A stretch of DNA of 64,000 bases from Treponema sp. UBA4873 (GTDB taxonomy: Bacteria; Spirochaetota; Spirochaetia; Treponematales; Treponemataceae). Of this stretch, positions 42,208 to 50,025 are shown piece by piece. The stretch's first letter is position 1, and each line of letters starts with the position of its first letter. The notes beneath the pieces were generated by a model, which did no database searches, was not told where the DNA came from, and worked only from the letters and a program-made list of their open reading frames with translations. The translations under genes and the position numbers were made by a program. Location: NCBI GenBank assembly GCA_002399405.1, contig DHDP01000016.1, positions 124,001 through 188,000 on the forward strand, read 5' to 3'.

Positions 42208-42494
42208 AAGCAAAGAAAATATCACTGGGCGCAATAATTCTTGCGTGTGTATGGATAGGCGTCCTTTCCCTTCTGAAAGGTTTTACCCCGATTATCTGGG
42301 CAGGTAAAATTTTCGGCTTGTCAATTACGGAAATTCTGACGACAGGCGCGGCTTTTGTGATTGTCTGTACTCCGATTTACCGTTCTATCTGGCTGGATAA
42401 AAAACTCGGGATAAAAAACGATGCGGCGGCAGACGGTGAAACTGAAACTCGGGATACGTCCGGCGCACCGGCTGCTCCGGCAGGAGGAGTATGA
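42204..42494 (+). CDS. Holin-like membrane protein
   Basis: 96 residues starting with GTG overlapped by the previous stop (GTGA). Two predicted membrane helices (IILACVWIGVLSLLKGF and ILTTGAAFVIVCTPIYRSI) are followed by a charged, Ala/Pro-rich tail. Its place between the C39 peptidase and the overlapping pair fits a class II holin. No diagnostic motif. Confidence 0.55.
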   Translation: MKAKKISLGAIILACVWIGVLSLLKGFTPIIWAGKIFGLSITEILTTGAAFVIVCTPIYRSIWLDKKLGIKNDAAADGETETRDTSGAPAAPAGGV

Positions 42495-42922
42495 TGCATG
42501 AAAAAATCAGGCGTGTTCTTATTGCTGCTGCTGTCGTACTCACTCTGTGTGCCGCGTGTTTTGTATGCGGATGGTATTACGCTGTCAGACGAACAGGTGC
42601 AGACGATACGAAACAATCTGCAGAATATGAGGCAGGAAGTGACAATGCTGAAAACCTTGCAGCAGGCATCGGAGAACAGCTCGAAGGAATTTCAGGGGAA
42701 GTGCACGGAGCTCGAAGCAAAATTGACGAAAGCATCACAGGCGTTGGAGAACTCCGAACTGTCGGTGATAGAATTACAGCAAACAGTAAAGGATCTGCAG
42801 AAGCAGCTGGAAGAATTGAGGACGGAATATCAAGAATTGAATCAGTCCTTGACGAGGCAGAAAAAGCGGACGCAGGTCCTGACAGTAACTACGATAGTCA
42901 GCATCCTGGTGGCGCTGACTGA
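42491..42922 (+). CDS. Rz-like inner-membrane spanin candidate, frame a
   Basis: 143 residues from ATG 42491 (AGGAGGAG, about 5 bases). A single N-terminal membrane helix (VLIAAAVVLTLCAACFVCGW) is followed by a long helical, acidic periplasmic part (GEQLEGISGEVHGARSKIDE, then AAGRIEDGISRIESVLDEAE). The topology matches i-spanins (Rz). A second long frame overlaps almost completely in the +1 phase, as in Rz/Rz1. Confidence 0.6.
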   Translation: MMHEKIRRVLIAAAVVLTLCAACFVCGWYYAVRRTGADDTKQSAEYEAGSDNAENLAAGIGEQLEGISGEVHGARSKIDESITGVGELRTVGDRITANSKGSAEAAGRIEDGISRIESVLDEAEKADAGPDSNYDSQHPGGAD

Positions 42923-42950
42923 GGGTGCGGTACTGATAATACAGAAATAA
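42498..42950 (+). CDS. Overlapping coiled-coil membrane protein, frame b
   Basis: 150 residues read in the +1 frame over nearly all of the spanin-like gene. MKKSGVFLLLLLSYSLCVPR is a signal-like helix. A long coiled coil (RQEVTMLKTLQQASENSSKE, LQKQLEELRTEYQELNQSL) is followed by a C-terminal membrane helix (VLTVTTIVSILVALTEGAVL). Both frames have coherent domain structure, so this looks like true dual coding. It lacks a lipobox, so it is not a standard Rz1. Confidence 0.55.
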   Translation: MKKSGVFLLLLLSYSLCVPRVLYADGITLSDEQVQTIRNNLQNMRQEVTMLKTLQQASENSSKEFQGKCTELEAKLTKASQALENSELSVIELQQTVKDLQKQLEELRTEYQELNQSLTRQKKRTQVLTVTTIVSILVALTEGAVLIIQK

Positions 42951-42963
42951 GAGGGGTGTTGGT

Positions 42964-43248
42964 ATGAGCGCGGGAACTGTAGCAGCAGTCGTCAGTATTG
43001 CGGTGGGTGTATGCGCCTTTGTCGGTACGTGGATAAAAATCGGTATCGACAAAGGGCGGACAGACCAGCGTATTACGGATGTCGAGAAAGATACAGAAGA
43101 TAACGAAGCGTCGGTTAAGGAGCTTGCTGCAAAGTTCGACGTCATGAAAGATGCAAACACCAGACTTACCTCTGAGCTTAATACCAACATTAACTGGATA
43201 AAGGAAAGCCTTGTAGATATCAAGAAAAAACTGAATATCAACGGGTAA
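42964..43248 (+). CDS. Small membrane-anchored coiled-coil phage protein
   Basis: 94 residues: an N-terminal membrane helix (VAAVVSIAVGVCAFVGTWI), then a coiled coil (DNEASVKELAAKFDVMKDAN). A similar protein follows the lysis genes of many Mu-like phages (gp25 position). Function unknown; ribosome-site GAGGGG. Confidence 0.6.
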   Translation: MSAGTVAAVVSIAVGVCAFVGTWIKIGIDKGRTDQRITDVEKDTEDNEASVKELAAKFDVMKDANTRLTSELNTNINWIKESLVDIKKKLNING

Positions 43249-43258
43249 GGAGAAGACA

Positions 43259-43792
43259 ATGCCCAGACGGAACAAAATAGAACTGCAGGGACTTGTTGAC
43301 CGCATTGTCGACTTGTTTTACAAGGACAAACTCTCTCAGGTACAGATTGCGGACAAGCTCAAAGACGAAGGCTACGATGTGAGTAAAAGCGGCGTCGGCC
43401 GTACGCTCCTTACCCATTCATCCCAGATGAAGGCGTACAGGGATGCGGCAAAAGAATCCGTGGAAATTATCAGGGAACTGAAAGGCACTCCGGGGCTTGA
43501 TATCGCAGAGGCGACCGTCCAGATTGTACAGACAAAACTGTTGCAGGAAGTGAAAAAGTTCGATAACTTTGAGGAACTGAAGGCAGGAGAACTCTTAACC
43601 GCCGTCGGGAAAAACACGCTTGCACAGGCACGGATTGCCAAAATCCAGCTCGACTATGAGAAGGGATACCGGCAGGGACTGTTCCGAGCAGCCGAGGTGT
43701 TGGAATTGGAAGGTAAAAAAGCCGGATTGTCTGCACAGACTGTTGCCCTTATCAAGCAGAAGATTACCGGACAGAAGGTACCTCATGAGTGA
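43259..43792 (+). CDS. Mu gp27-like (DUF3486) terminase small subunit
   Basis: 177 residues. An N-terminal helix-turn-helix (LSQVQIADKLKDEGYDVSKS, residues ~25-44) with GVGRTLLTH is followed by a long helical oligomerisation region. DUF3486 proteins are the small packaging subunit that recognises the pac end. Immediately upstream of the large subunit, whose ATG lies 8 bases before this stop. AAGGAGA ribosome site. Length matches the family. Confidence 0.8.
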   Translation: MPRRNKIELQGLVDRIVDLFYKDKLSQVQIADKLKDEGYDVSKSGVGRTLLTHSSQMKAYRDAAKESVEIIRELKGTPGLDIAEATVQIVQTKLLQEVKKFDNFEELKAGELLTAVGKNTLAQARIAKIQLDYEKGYRQGLFRAAEVLELEGKKAGLSAQTVALIKQKITGQKVPHE

Positions 43793-45251
43793 TCCCGGAA
43801 TATTTCTGCCGTATCAGCAGGACTGGATCAATGACGAAAGCCCGCTCAAAATCTATGAAAAAGGCAGGCGTGAAGGTGTCTCATGGGCTGAAGCATATAA
43901 CTCGGCCCTTTGCGCTGCAGCAGCTGCAGACGCAGGAGGCATGAGCTCTTACTATCTGTCCTATAACAAAACGATGACAAAACAGTTCATTCAGGACTGC
44001 GCTTTTTTTGCAAAGATACTTAACTCTGCAGTAAGCGAAATGCAGGAAATCGTCATCCAGAATGACAAACAGGATATTACGATGTACCGCATTCTGTTTG
44101 ACAGCGGTTTTGAAATCGTGGGTATGCCGAGCGATGCGTACAACCTGCGTTCCAAGCAGGGGCGCGTTATTTTCGACGAGGCCGCATTCTGCGATTCGTT
44201 CGGCGAGGTGCTTAAAGCTGCAAAAGCTCTTATTATCTGGGGCGGTCAGGTATCCGTCATATCCACTCATAACGGAGAAGACAATCCGTTCAACCTGCTT
44301 ATTAAAGATATCCGTTCCGGTAAAGAAAAAGGCTGGAGCCTGCACCGGACAACATTCGACGAAGCCATACGGCAGGGCCTTTATAAGAAAATCTGCGCTA
44401 AAAAAGGTGAAAAGTGGACTAAGGCAAAAGAAGAAAAATTCATTGCTGAAATCCGTGAAATATACAGGGACAATATAGACGAAGAGCTCAACTGCATTCC
44501 CCGGCAGTCGGGCGACCGTTATTTCGGACGCGGGTTGCTTGACATGTGTACCCAGCCAGCTGTTGAAATACGGCGGCTCAACTGCTCCGATGCGTTCCTC
44601 TATAAAAGTGAAGAAGAAAAAGACAGGGAGATACGGAGATTTTTTAATATCGAAGTGGCGCCTGTTCTGTCTTCGTTTGAAAACAGCTTGTTTTTCGGGC
44701 AGGACTTCGGCCGGTCCGGAGATCTTACGACATACTGGATAAACGAAGAGGTCGAGAAAACTTCCCTTGCCGCCCGCCTCATCATTGAGCTGCATAACGT
44801 ACCGTTCGAACAGCAGCAGTTATTTTCAGATCTGCTTACCGGTCTGCTCGACAGCCGGCACACACTCGGAGGGGGCGCTCTTGATGCCCGCGGCAATGGT
44901 CAGCAGATTGCGGAACATGCGATGCTGCAGCATCCCGGGGCTGTTATCTGTGTTATGGAAAGCAGCGCATGGTATGCAAAGTACGGCACTGATCTGCATG
45001 CGCTTTTGGAAAGTACTGATTTTACCATCCCTGATGACGATACGGTAAAAGGCGATTTTTCGATTGTCACGCTGAAAAACGGCATACCTGTTATACCTCC
45101 GGTACGGACAGGGGACAGAGACGGGAAAGGCATGCGGCACGGAGATGCTGCAAGTGCGGCGATGCTCTCGGTTGCGGCATGGCGGGAATGCGCTGCAGAC
45201 CCTGCCCCTGTTTTTGCATCCTGTGAACGGAAGAATTATTGGAAGTGGTAA
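43785..45251 (+). CDS. Mu gp28-like terminase large subunit
   Basis: This 488-residue DNA-packaging motor has an N-terminal ATPase with a deviant Walker A (EKGRREGVSWAEAY, near residue 26), Walker B with catalytic Glu (GRVIFDEAAFCD, near 126) and a coupling VSVISTHNGEDNPF. The C-terminal nuclease acidics are in GQDFGRSGDLT, LDARGNG and GDAASAAM. ATG 43785 overlaps the small subunit; upstream in-frame codons are shadow. Terminases are the trigger of Avs1-3-type defence proteins, so this is the class of protein the STAND protein at 2878 might sense from other phages. Confidence 0.9.
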   Translation: MSDPGIFLPYQQDWINDESPLKIYEKGRREGVSWAEAYNSALCAAAAADAGGMSSYYLSYNKTMTKQFIQDCAFFAKILNSAVSEMQEIVIQNDKQDITMYRILFDSGFEIVGMPSDAYNLRSKQGRVIFDEAAFCDSFGEVLKAAKALIIWGGQVSVISTHNGEDNPFNLLIKDIRSGKEKGWSLHRTTFDEAIRQGLYKKICAKKGEKWTKAKEEKFIAEIREIYRDNIDEELNCIPRQSGDRYFGRGLLDMCTQPAVEIRRLNCSDAFLYKSEEEKDREIRRFFNIEVAPVLSSFENSLFFGQDFGRSGDLTTYWINEEVEKTSLAARLIIELHNVPFEQQQLFSDLLTGLLDSRHTLGGGALDARGNGQQIAEHAMLQHPGAVICVMESSAWYAKYGTDLHALLESTDFTIPDDDTVKGDFSIVTLKNGIPVIPPVRTGDRDGKGMRHGDAASAAMLSVAAWRECAADPAPVFASCERKNYWKW

Positions 45252-45284
45252 AAATTTTTTAATAAGCGATATCTGCCCTGCCAG

Positions 45285-45425
45285 CAGAAGCGGAAGGATG
45301 ACGGCTCTCCATGCTGCTCCCGAAACTTGTAACCCCGTGTCGGCTAACGCGGTAAGCAGCTGCCTGCACCGCTGCAGGCCTGCGGAGGCTATATAGCAGG
45401 TGAAGGAAAAACCTGTGTCCGCAGA
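45285..45425 (+). ncRNA. Candidate structured RNA between terminase and portal
   Basis: The 282 noncoding bases after the terminase gene hold nested and adjacent stems: GCTGCT (45313-45318) with AGCAGC (45355-45360) enclosing CCGTG/CGCGG (45335-45339/45348-45352); GCCTGCA-ccgc-TGCAGGC (45362-45379); CAGGT/ACCTG (45397-45401/45411-45415). A strong intrinsic terminator follows directly. Dense stems plus a terminator inside a packed late operon suggest a phage-encoded RNA or a processed leader of the portal message. It matches no family I know. Confidence 0.55.
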
Positions 45426-45459
45426 AGCCCCGTACAAATTCCACGTACGGGGCTTTTTT
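45426..45459 (+). terminator. Intrinsic terminator upstream of the portal gene
   Basis: AGCCCCGTAC/GTACGGGGCT with a 9-base loop and six T. It would end the candidate RNA or attenuate entry into the portal gene. Confidence 0.85.
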
Positions 45460-45533
45460 ATGTCTGCCTGTCCGTGCCGTGAGCTGCCGCCGGTTTGCTA
45501 TGCTTTGTGCAGAGTAAATCCGGGGGCTTTAGT

Positions 45534-46733
45534 ATGTCACGCACAAAATCAGTTACGAACAGAATTATAGATGTATCTTCGATGCGCACAATTGTCGGTT
45601 ACATGGATGATACGGCCGAGTGGCTCTGCGACGTCGGAGAGCGGGAGAACATCTTTAATAAGATGAGGAACGACGGACGCGTTGAATCCCTGCTTGAAGA
45701 CCGCAAGAATAAGGTGCTGCAGATGTACGGAAGCCTTACGCCCACAGGGAACAAGCCGGTCGATGATGCCTGTACTAAATCTCTGACATTCAATGTATTC
45801 TACGCATTCAACAATATCATGCTCAACGCAGTTCCTTACGGAATTGCCTGCTGCGAGATCCTCTGGGCATATACCGGCGGAATGTATGTTCCCGCAGGTT
45901 TTACCCCGATTCCGCGCACTGCAATATCATTTCCGCAGATATCAGAAATCCCCTACGGCACGCCGGTACTTACAGCTCTGAACATTCCGCTCGACGACAA
46001 GGTGCATTTCGCGGTTCATCGGAACGATGACGGTAACCTGAATCTCTGGGGAAGGCCTGCACTGCGTGCCGCATATACGTTCTGGAAATTCAAGCAGATG
46101 GGCGTGCGGTTCTGGGCAACTGCAGCGGAAAAAATAGGATGTCCGAGTATACTGGCAATTTTCGAATGCAAAAACGACGAGCAGGCAAAACAGCGTGCGG
46201 CAGAGCTGACTGAAGTACTGTCCCACTGGCAGGGCGGCTCGTCCGGTGCAATGGGCAACATCAAGGATATTAAAGTCGTACAGGCACAGATCAATGACTT
46301 TGATACGCTTGTTAATACCTGTAATGCGGAAATCGCCTATGCACTTACCGCTCAGTCGCTCAGTACGAATCAGGCGGAATACGGTACGCGGGCTCAGAGC
46401 GACACCCACACGTTAACGTTTGACACATTAATAAAAGGTGATGCATACGGCGTCCAGCAGATTGACCAGCAGCTTGTAACTTCGTTCTGCCAGCTTAATT
46501 TTCCCGGGGCGGCTGTACCGCAGTATGATATAGACAGCTCTGATTTTGCGGACTGGAATACGATCCGCGAGGCAATAGACCGTAACATACCGGTGAGCCT
46601 TTCCGCACTTTACAAGAAAGTTCACCTGCCGAAACCGGAAGACGCGGACGACGCATTCGTAAAACCGCAGAGTTCTCCGATGTTCTCAGACGGAGCGTCC
46701 CGTTTTTTTTCGCGGACGCAGCCCCTCGGATAA
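45534..46733 (+). CDS. DUF935 (Mu gp29-like) portal protein
   Basis: About 399 residues from ATG 45534 (GGGGG ribosome site). DUF935 features include NRIIDVSSMRTIVGYMDD, YGIACCEILWAY, and ALTAQSLSTNQAEYGTRAQSD near residue 285. A dodecamer of this protein forms the DNA channel of the head. Near its 3' end, CGT TTT TTT TCG carries an in-phase T-TTT-TTT slippery heptamer (46703-46709). The normal product ends FSRTQPLG. A -1 shift would enter the MuF frame, which has no start codon of its own. Confidence 0.88.
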   Translation: MSRTKSVTNRIIDVSSMRTIVGYMDDTAEWLCDVGERENIFNKMRNDGRVESLLEDRKNKVLQMYGSLTPTGNKPVDDACTKSLTFNVFYAFNNIMLNAVPYGIACCEILWAYTGGMYVPAGFTPIPRTAISFPQISEIPYGTPVLTALNIPLDDKVHFAVHRNDDGNLNLWGRPALRAAYTFWKFKQMGVRFWATAAEKIGCPSILAIFECKNDEQAKQRAAELTEVLSHWQGGSSGAMGNIKDIKVVQAQINDFDTLVNTCNAEIAYALTAQSLSTNQAEYGTRAQSDTHTLTFDTLIKGDAYGVQQIDQQLVTSFCQLNFPGAAVPQYDIDSSDFADWNTIREAIDRNIPVSLSALYKKVHLPKPEDADDAFVKPQSSPMFSDGASRFFSRTQPLG

Positions 46734-48055
46734 AAGACGAGCGGCTGCGCAGCCGGAAGCTTGACCGGCTCACCACTGCTGCATGGCTTACCATATCGGA
46801 CAGTTATGCTGAACGCATCAGAAAATATCTTACGGGACTTTCCGGAAACAGCGATTTACAGAATACCGTCCATACACTGCCGGCAGATTATACGGCAATA
46901 TCGGCGGCCGCCGAACTGTTTACAAAAGCCCTTCTTTCCGGCATCGATTCCGCAGCCGGCAAATCACGCTTTGCTGATGCCCTTGATATAGACACTCTGC
47001 CGTTCACCGAAGCAGTCGAGTACCTGAAGAAACGCGATGTTATTACAAAAACTGATTACTATGCGCTTGCGGATAAAATGAAGTTCCGGGCATTTACCGC
47101 GTCACGTATTTCCGACGGCGACCTGCTGAAAAAAATAAACAGCGCGCTTGTGACAAATACAGAGGAAGGAGGGACATTGTCCGACTTCCTGAAACTGACA
47201 AACGACGATCTGCTTGATGAGGTCGGTATGGGGCCGGGATCAGGTGCATACTGGGAAAACGTGTACCGTACCAACGTGCAGACAGCCTACAACACAGGAC
47301 GTGCAATCGGTTTTGAGGAAGTTCCTCCGCTCGCGCTCGAAATGATTGTCATAGACGACTCGCGCACGTCTCCATACTGCAGACCGTTTGCCGGTAAACG
47401 GATAATACTGCCGTATGATGATCCGTTCTGGCAGACACACTGGCCGCCCCTGCATTTCCAGTGCCGCACTACAGTCAGGGGAATCTATGACGAGGATGAG
47501 CTGCCGGATACGTACGTGCGTCCCGATGATGCCGGTGCCGCCGACGGGTTCGGCGGGTATCCGCTCAGCAATGACAGCTGGTGGCAGGAGCTCGACAGCC
47601 AGATACAGCGGGCATCAGAATACGGGATACAGCCGGAAATCGAAAAAGCTGCGAAGCTCCTGCATATTGTATTTGACCAAACATCCGGCGCCGCCACAGT
47701 GGAGACTGCAACAAAAGATACAAATATACTGGGAGAAGCTGTTGAAAAAAATAATAAATCTGCTATATTTAATATAGATGATGAGCAGTTCGGTAGAAAA
47801 GCAGGCAGGCACGCTGCGGACTTTGGATTGACGGCATCGCAGGAAGCAGACCGCAGGGCACTAAAAGAGATTATATTTGATATCGTACATAATGCTGATG
47901 AAGTACGTACCGGCAGATGGCGCGGATATGCCGGTCCCGTAGTTTTTTATATAAAGGATGATGATGTCGTGGTATCGACAGAATCGGGGAATTTTATTAC
48001 AGTACTGAAAGGAGGAATAAACAATGCTCGGGTTAAGGACGCAGGAAGATCCTGA
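46703..48055 (+). CDS. MuF head protein with BECR-nuclease-like toxin domain
   Basis: The frame begins at the T8 run inside the portal gene (no ATG, GTG or TTG until 47078) and encodes about 450 residues. The first 110 residues before 47078 are typical MuF (LPFTEAVEYLKKRDVITKTD), and the core has NTGRAIGFEE, DSRTSPYCRPFAG and HFQCRTTVRGI. The C-terminal 130 residues differ: NADEVRTGRWRGYAGPVVFYI, then DDDVVVSTESGNFITVLKGG and INNARVK, the pattern of phage BECR (Barnase/EndoU/ColicinE5/RelE-like) nucleases. MuF injects or packages with DNA, so this may be a toxin-bearing head protein. Expressed either as a portal fusion by -1 frameshift or from an unusual start. Confidence 0.75.
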   Translation, partial: FFFADAAPRIKDERLRSRKLDRLTTAAWLTISDSYAERIRKYLTGLSGNSDLQNTVHTLPADYTAISAAAELFTKALLSGIDSAAGKSRFADALDIDTLPFTEAVEYLKKRDVITKTDYYALADKMKFRAFTASRISDGDLLKKINSALVTNTEEGGTLSDFLKLTNDDLLDEVGMGPGSGAYWENVYRTNVQTAYNTGRAIGFEEVPPLALEMIVIDDSRTSPYCRPFAGKRIILPYDDPFWQTHWPPLHFQCRTTVRGIYDEDELPDTYVRPDDAGAADGFGGYPLSNDSWWQELDSQIQRASEYGIQPEIEKAAKLLHIVFDQTSGAATVETATKDTNILGEAVEKNNKSAIFNIDDEQFGRKAGRHAADFGLTASQEADRRALKEIIFDIVHNADEVRTGRWRGYAGPVVFYIKDDDVVVSTESGNFITVLKGGINNARVKDAGRS

Positions 48056-48332
48056 TTTTATCAATTTTTTTGAACTCGTCCAGAAACAGGCCGGTACGGC
48101 CGGAAAAGTTTTTTTCCTCGACTGCGGAGAAGGACACGATTTTCACGACGCCGGCAGTCATATTGACGGTGAGGATTTATCCGGCTGGCTGATAGATAAA
48201 AAAGACGCAGAATTATTTCAGGACAAATGGCAGTCCGGTACGGTTCCTTCTGCATGGGACAACCGGTATGCATACGCAGAATGGAGCAGGCAGAACGACA
48301 GATTACGTATCGAGTTCAAACAGGCTGCCTGA
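48024..48332 (+). CDS. Candidate immunity protein for the MuF toxin domain
   Basis: 102 residues. An AAGGAGG ribosome site lies inside the MuF gene and the start overlaps its last 32 bases in another frame. The protein is acidic with aromatics (FFELVQKQ, GEDLSGWLIDKKDAELF, WDNRYAYAEWSR). No known family is evident, but an acidic small protein directly coupled to a C-terminal nuclease domain is the standard toxin/immunity arrangement. A strong terminator follows, so the pair ends the transcript segment. Not homologous by eye to any Mu structural gene. Confidence 0.5.
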   Translation: MLGLRTQEDPDFINFFELVQKQAGTAGKVFFLDCGEGHDFHDAGSHIDGEDLSGWLIDKKDAELFQDKWQSGTVPSAWDNRYAYAEWSRQNDRLRIEFKQAA

Positions 48333-48336
48333 TACA

Positions 48337-48364
48337 AACCGCTCCCGGACGGAGCGGTTTTTTT
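48337..48364 (+). terminator. Intrinsic terminator after the candidate immunity gene
   Basis: AACCGCTCC/GGAGCGGTT with five-base loop and seven T. The following 298 bases (48365-48662) contain only a direct TCGGTGAA pair and a GGAC/GTCC hairpin near 48631; no gene is supported there. Confidence 0.9.
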
Positions 48365-48662
48365 GTTTTTAAATCAAAAATATTGAAATTCCTCTTTCCC
48401 GTACATTTCAGCGGCTGAAGTTCAGCAGAAACCCCTCCGGATTCAAATTTTCATCGGTGAACTTCGGTGAATTTTTTACAGAGGTAAAACTAGTCATTTT
48501 CCAGTCAAAACGCCCCTGAAACGCAGTTTTTTGAATTCTGCAAACCGTCCCCCCCTCATTGCCGTTCAGGAAATATCCCCGTGTTATAAAAGAACTGCTC
48601 CGATAAAGACGATGCGCACCGGCTCCGCGGACAAAGGCGTCCGTCCGGTTCAGGAAGTGATT

Positions 48663-48986
48663 ATGAAATTTTATATTGCCGGCATGATTACCGGGGACAA
48701 AAAATATAAACGCCGGTTCCGTAAAGCCGAACGTCAGCTCAGAAAAAAAGGACACTCCGTAATGAATCCAGCGTGGCTTGTTGAGTCACCGGAATTTTCA
48801 TATGAGGATTACATCTTCGTATCGGGTGCAATGCAGGAACGGTGTGAAGCGGTCTTTTTCTTAAAGACATGGAAACGGAGTCCCGGAGCTAACGGGGAAT
48901 TCGTCCGTGCAACGCTGCACAGGCAGCGGATATTCTTCCAGATGAAAGCTGTGCCCCGGCAAAGCCGTACAGAAACCTGTTCATGA
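48663..48986 (+). CDS. DUF4406 nucleoside deoxyribosyltransferase-like protein
   Basis: About 107 residues from ATG 48663 (AGGAAG). MKFYIAGMITGDKKYKRRF and GHSVMNPAWLVES are the DUF4406 pattern, related to nucleoside 2-deoxyribosyltransferases; DYIFVSGAMQERCEAVFFLKTW carries the acid/metal-like region. A catalytic role in phage nucleotide metabolism or DNA modification has been proposed for the family but not shown here. It is inserted between the toxin-immunity pair and the head protease, so it looks like cargo. Confidence 0.7.
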   Translation: MKFYIAGMITGDKKYKRRFRKAERQLRKKGHSVMNPAWLVESPEFSYEDYIFVSGAMQERCEAVFFLKTWKRSPGANGEFVRATLHRQRIFFQMKAVPRQSRTETCS

Positions 48987-49017
48987 TATAAACAGAAATA
49001 CAGGAGCAGTTATTATT

Positions 49018-50016
49018 ATGAGAAAAATACGTACATGGCAGCTTTGCCGGAGCGGTGTATTCGGACAGGACGGAGCCCCGATTACAAAACAGGATCTGCG
49101 TGATATTCAGGAAACATTTACTCCGCCCCGTCCGGTTACGATCGGACATGATGCGGCCAGAAGTGACAATATCCCGAAGTTCGGGGACGTACTCGCGATA
49201 GACGGAATCTATCCCGACCCAAAACATCCCGGAGAAGATGTACTTGTCGGCGATGTAATCCTGCATCCGGCTCTTGATGCACACTTCGACGATAAACACG
49301 ACGGGACGAAAGAATACGAAGGATGGAGCGTTACGATTCCGCACCGCGGTGCAGACGGCAGGCGGTACCTGCACTCCCTTGCAATCTGCGGGGCGACTCC
49401 GCCGAAAATTCCCGGGCTGGAGCAGCTCATGATAAAAAATGATTTTTCTGAAGGCGATACCGTCGAGGTCGTGAACTTCGGCGATGCAATAAATTTTGAG
49501 GAGGATACTATGGCGGCAAAACCTATGACAGATGCCGAAAAAATTGCTGCGCTTGAAAAAGAAAATGCAGACCTGAAAAAACAGGCTGATGATGCAGCAA
49601 AAAAAAATGAACATGCAGACCCTGCCCCTGCCGCAGATAACGCTGCTGCGCAGAAAGAGAGGCAGGAGTTTGACGATGTAAAAAAACGCTGTGAGACGCT
49701 TGAGAAAGAAAATCACAACGCCCGTGTAAACGGATTTATCGGCAAAATAGAAGGGAAAGTACCTGCCGGCATTATGCCGAAAGCAAAGGCTCTCGCAGAA
49801 CAGTTCGCGGATGCACAGGAGTGCGAATTTGCCGATGGAACAGAGACTAAAAAAAGTTCTGCACTCGACCTGTTTGCGGATATCCTGACGAGCGGATTCA
49901 AGGCTGACCCGGCGGTTGTCAAACCGGTATATATTCCGGGCAGCAGTGATTTTTCAGATGCAAAAGGCAGCGACGGTAAACCGATCGACTGGAACTCGCT
50001 TGCTGCAAAAATGTAG
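49018..50016 (+). CDS. Mu gpI-like head protease/scaffold precursor
   Basis: 332 residues. The protease half (residues 1-160, with RPVTIGHDA, DVLVGDVILHPA and EGWSVTIPHR) matches Mu gpI-type prohead proteases. The C-terminal half is a coiled-coil scaffold (EKIAALEKENADLKKQADDA, then QEFDDVKKRCETLEKENHNA). Such precursors cleave scaffold and capsid during head maturation. An internal ribosome site and ATG make the scaffold separately (next entry). Ribosome site weak (AGGAGC). Confidence 0.8.
   Translation: MRKIRTWQLCRSGVFGQDGAPITKQDLRDIQETFTPPRPVTIGHDAARSDNIPKFGDVLAIDGIYPDPKHPGEDVLVGDVILHPALDAHFDDKHDGTKEYEGWSVTIPHRGADGRRYLHSLAICGATPPKIPGLEQLMIKNDFSEGDTVEVVNFGDAINFEEDTMAAKPMTDAEKIAALEKENADLKKQADDAAKKNEHADPAPAADNAAAQKERQEFDDVKKRCETLEKENHNARVNGFIGKIEGKVPAGIMPKAKALAEQFADAQECEFADGTETKKSSALDLFADILTSGFKADPAVVKPVYIPGSSDFSDAKGSDGKPIDWNSLAAKM
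49510..50016 (+). CDS. Internal scaffold start (gpZ-like)
   Basis: In the protease frame a perfect GAGGAGG lies 5 bases before an ATG giving MAAKPMTDAEKIAALEKEN, 168 residues of scaffold only. Mu and lambda make their scaffold from an identical in-frame internal start, so this is very likely used. Confidence 0.8.
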   Translation: MAAKPMTDAEKIAALEKENADLKKQADDAAKKNEHADPAPAADNAAAQKERQEFDDVKKRCETLEKENHNARVNGFIGKIEGKVPAGIMPKAKALAEQFADAQECEFADGTETKKSSALDLFADILTSGFKADPAVVKPVYIPGSSDFSDAKGSDGKPIDWNSLAAKM

Positions 50017-50025
50017 GAGGATAAC

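Noticed and set aside
45285..45459. Known RNAs (SRP, tmRNA, RNase P, cobalamin riboswitch) for the structured region
   Set aside because: None of their conserved cores could be matched by eye.
48408..48755. 115-codon minus-strand frame
   Set aside because: Overlaps the DUF4406 gene start and has no ribosome site or protein-like pattern.
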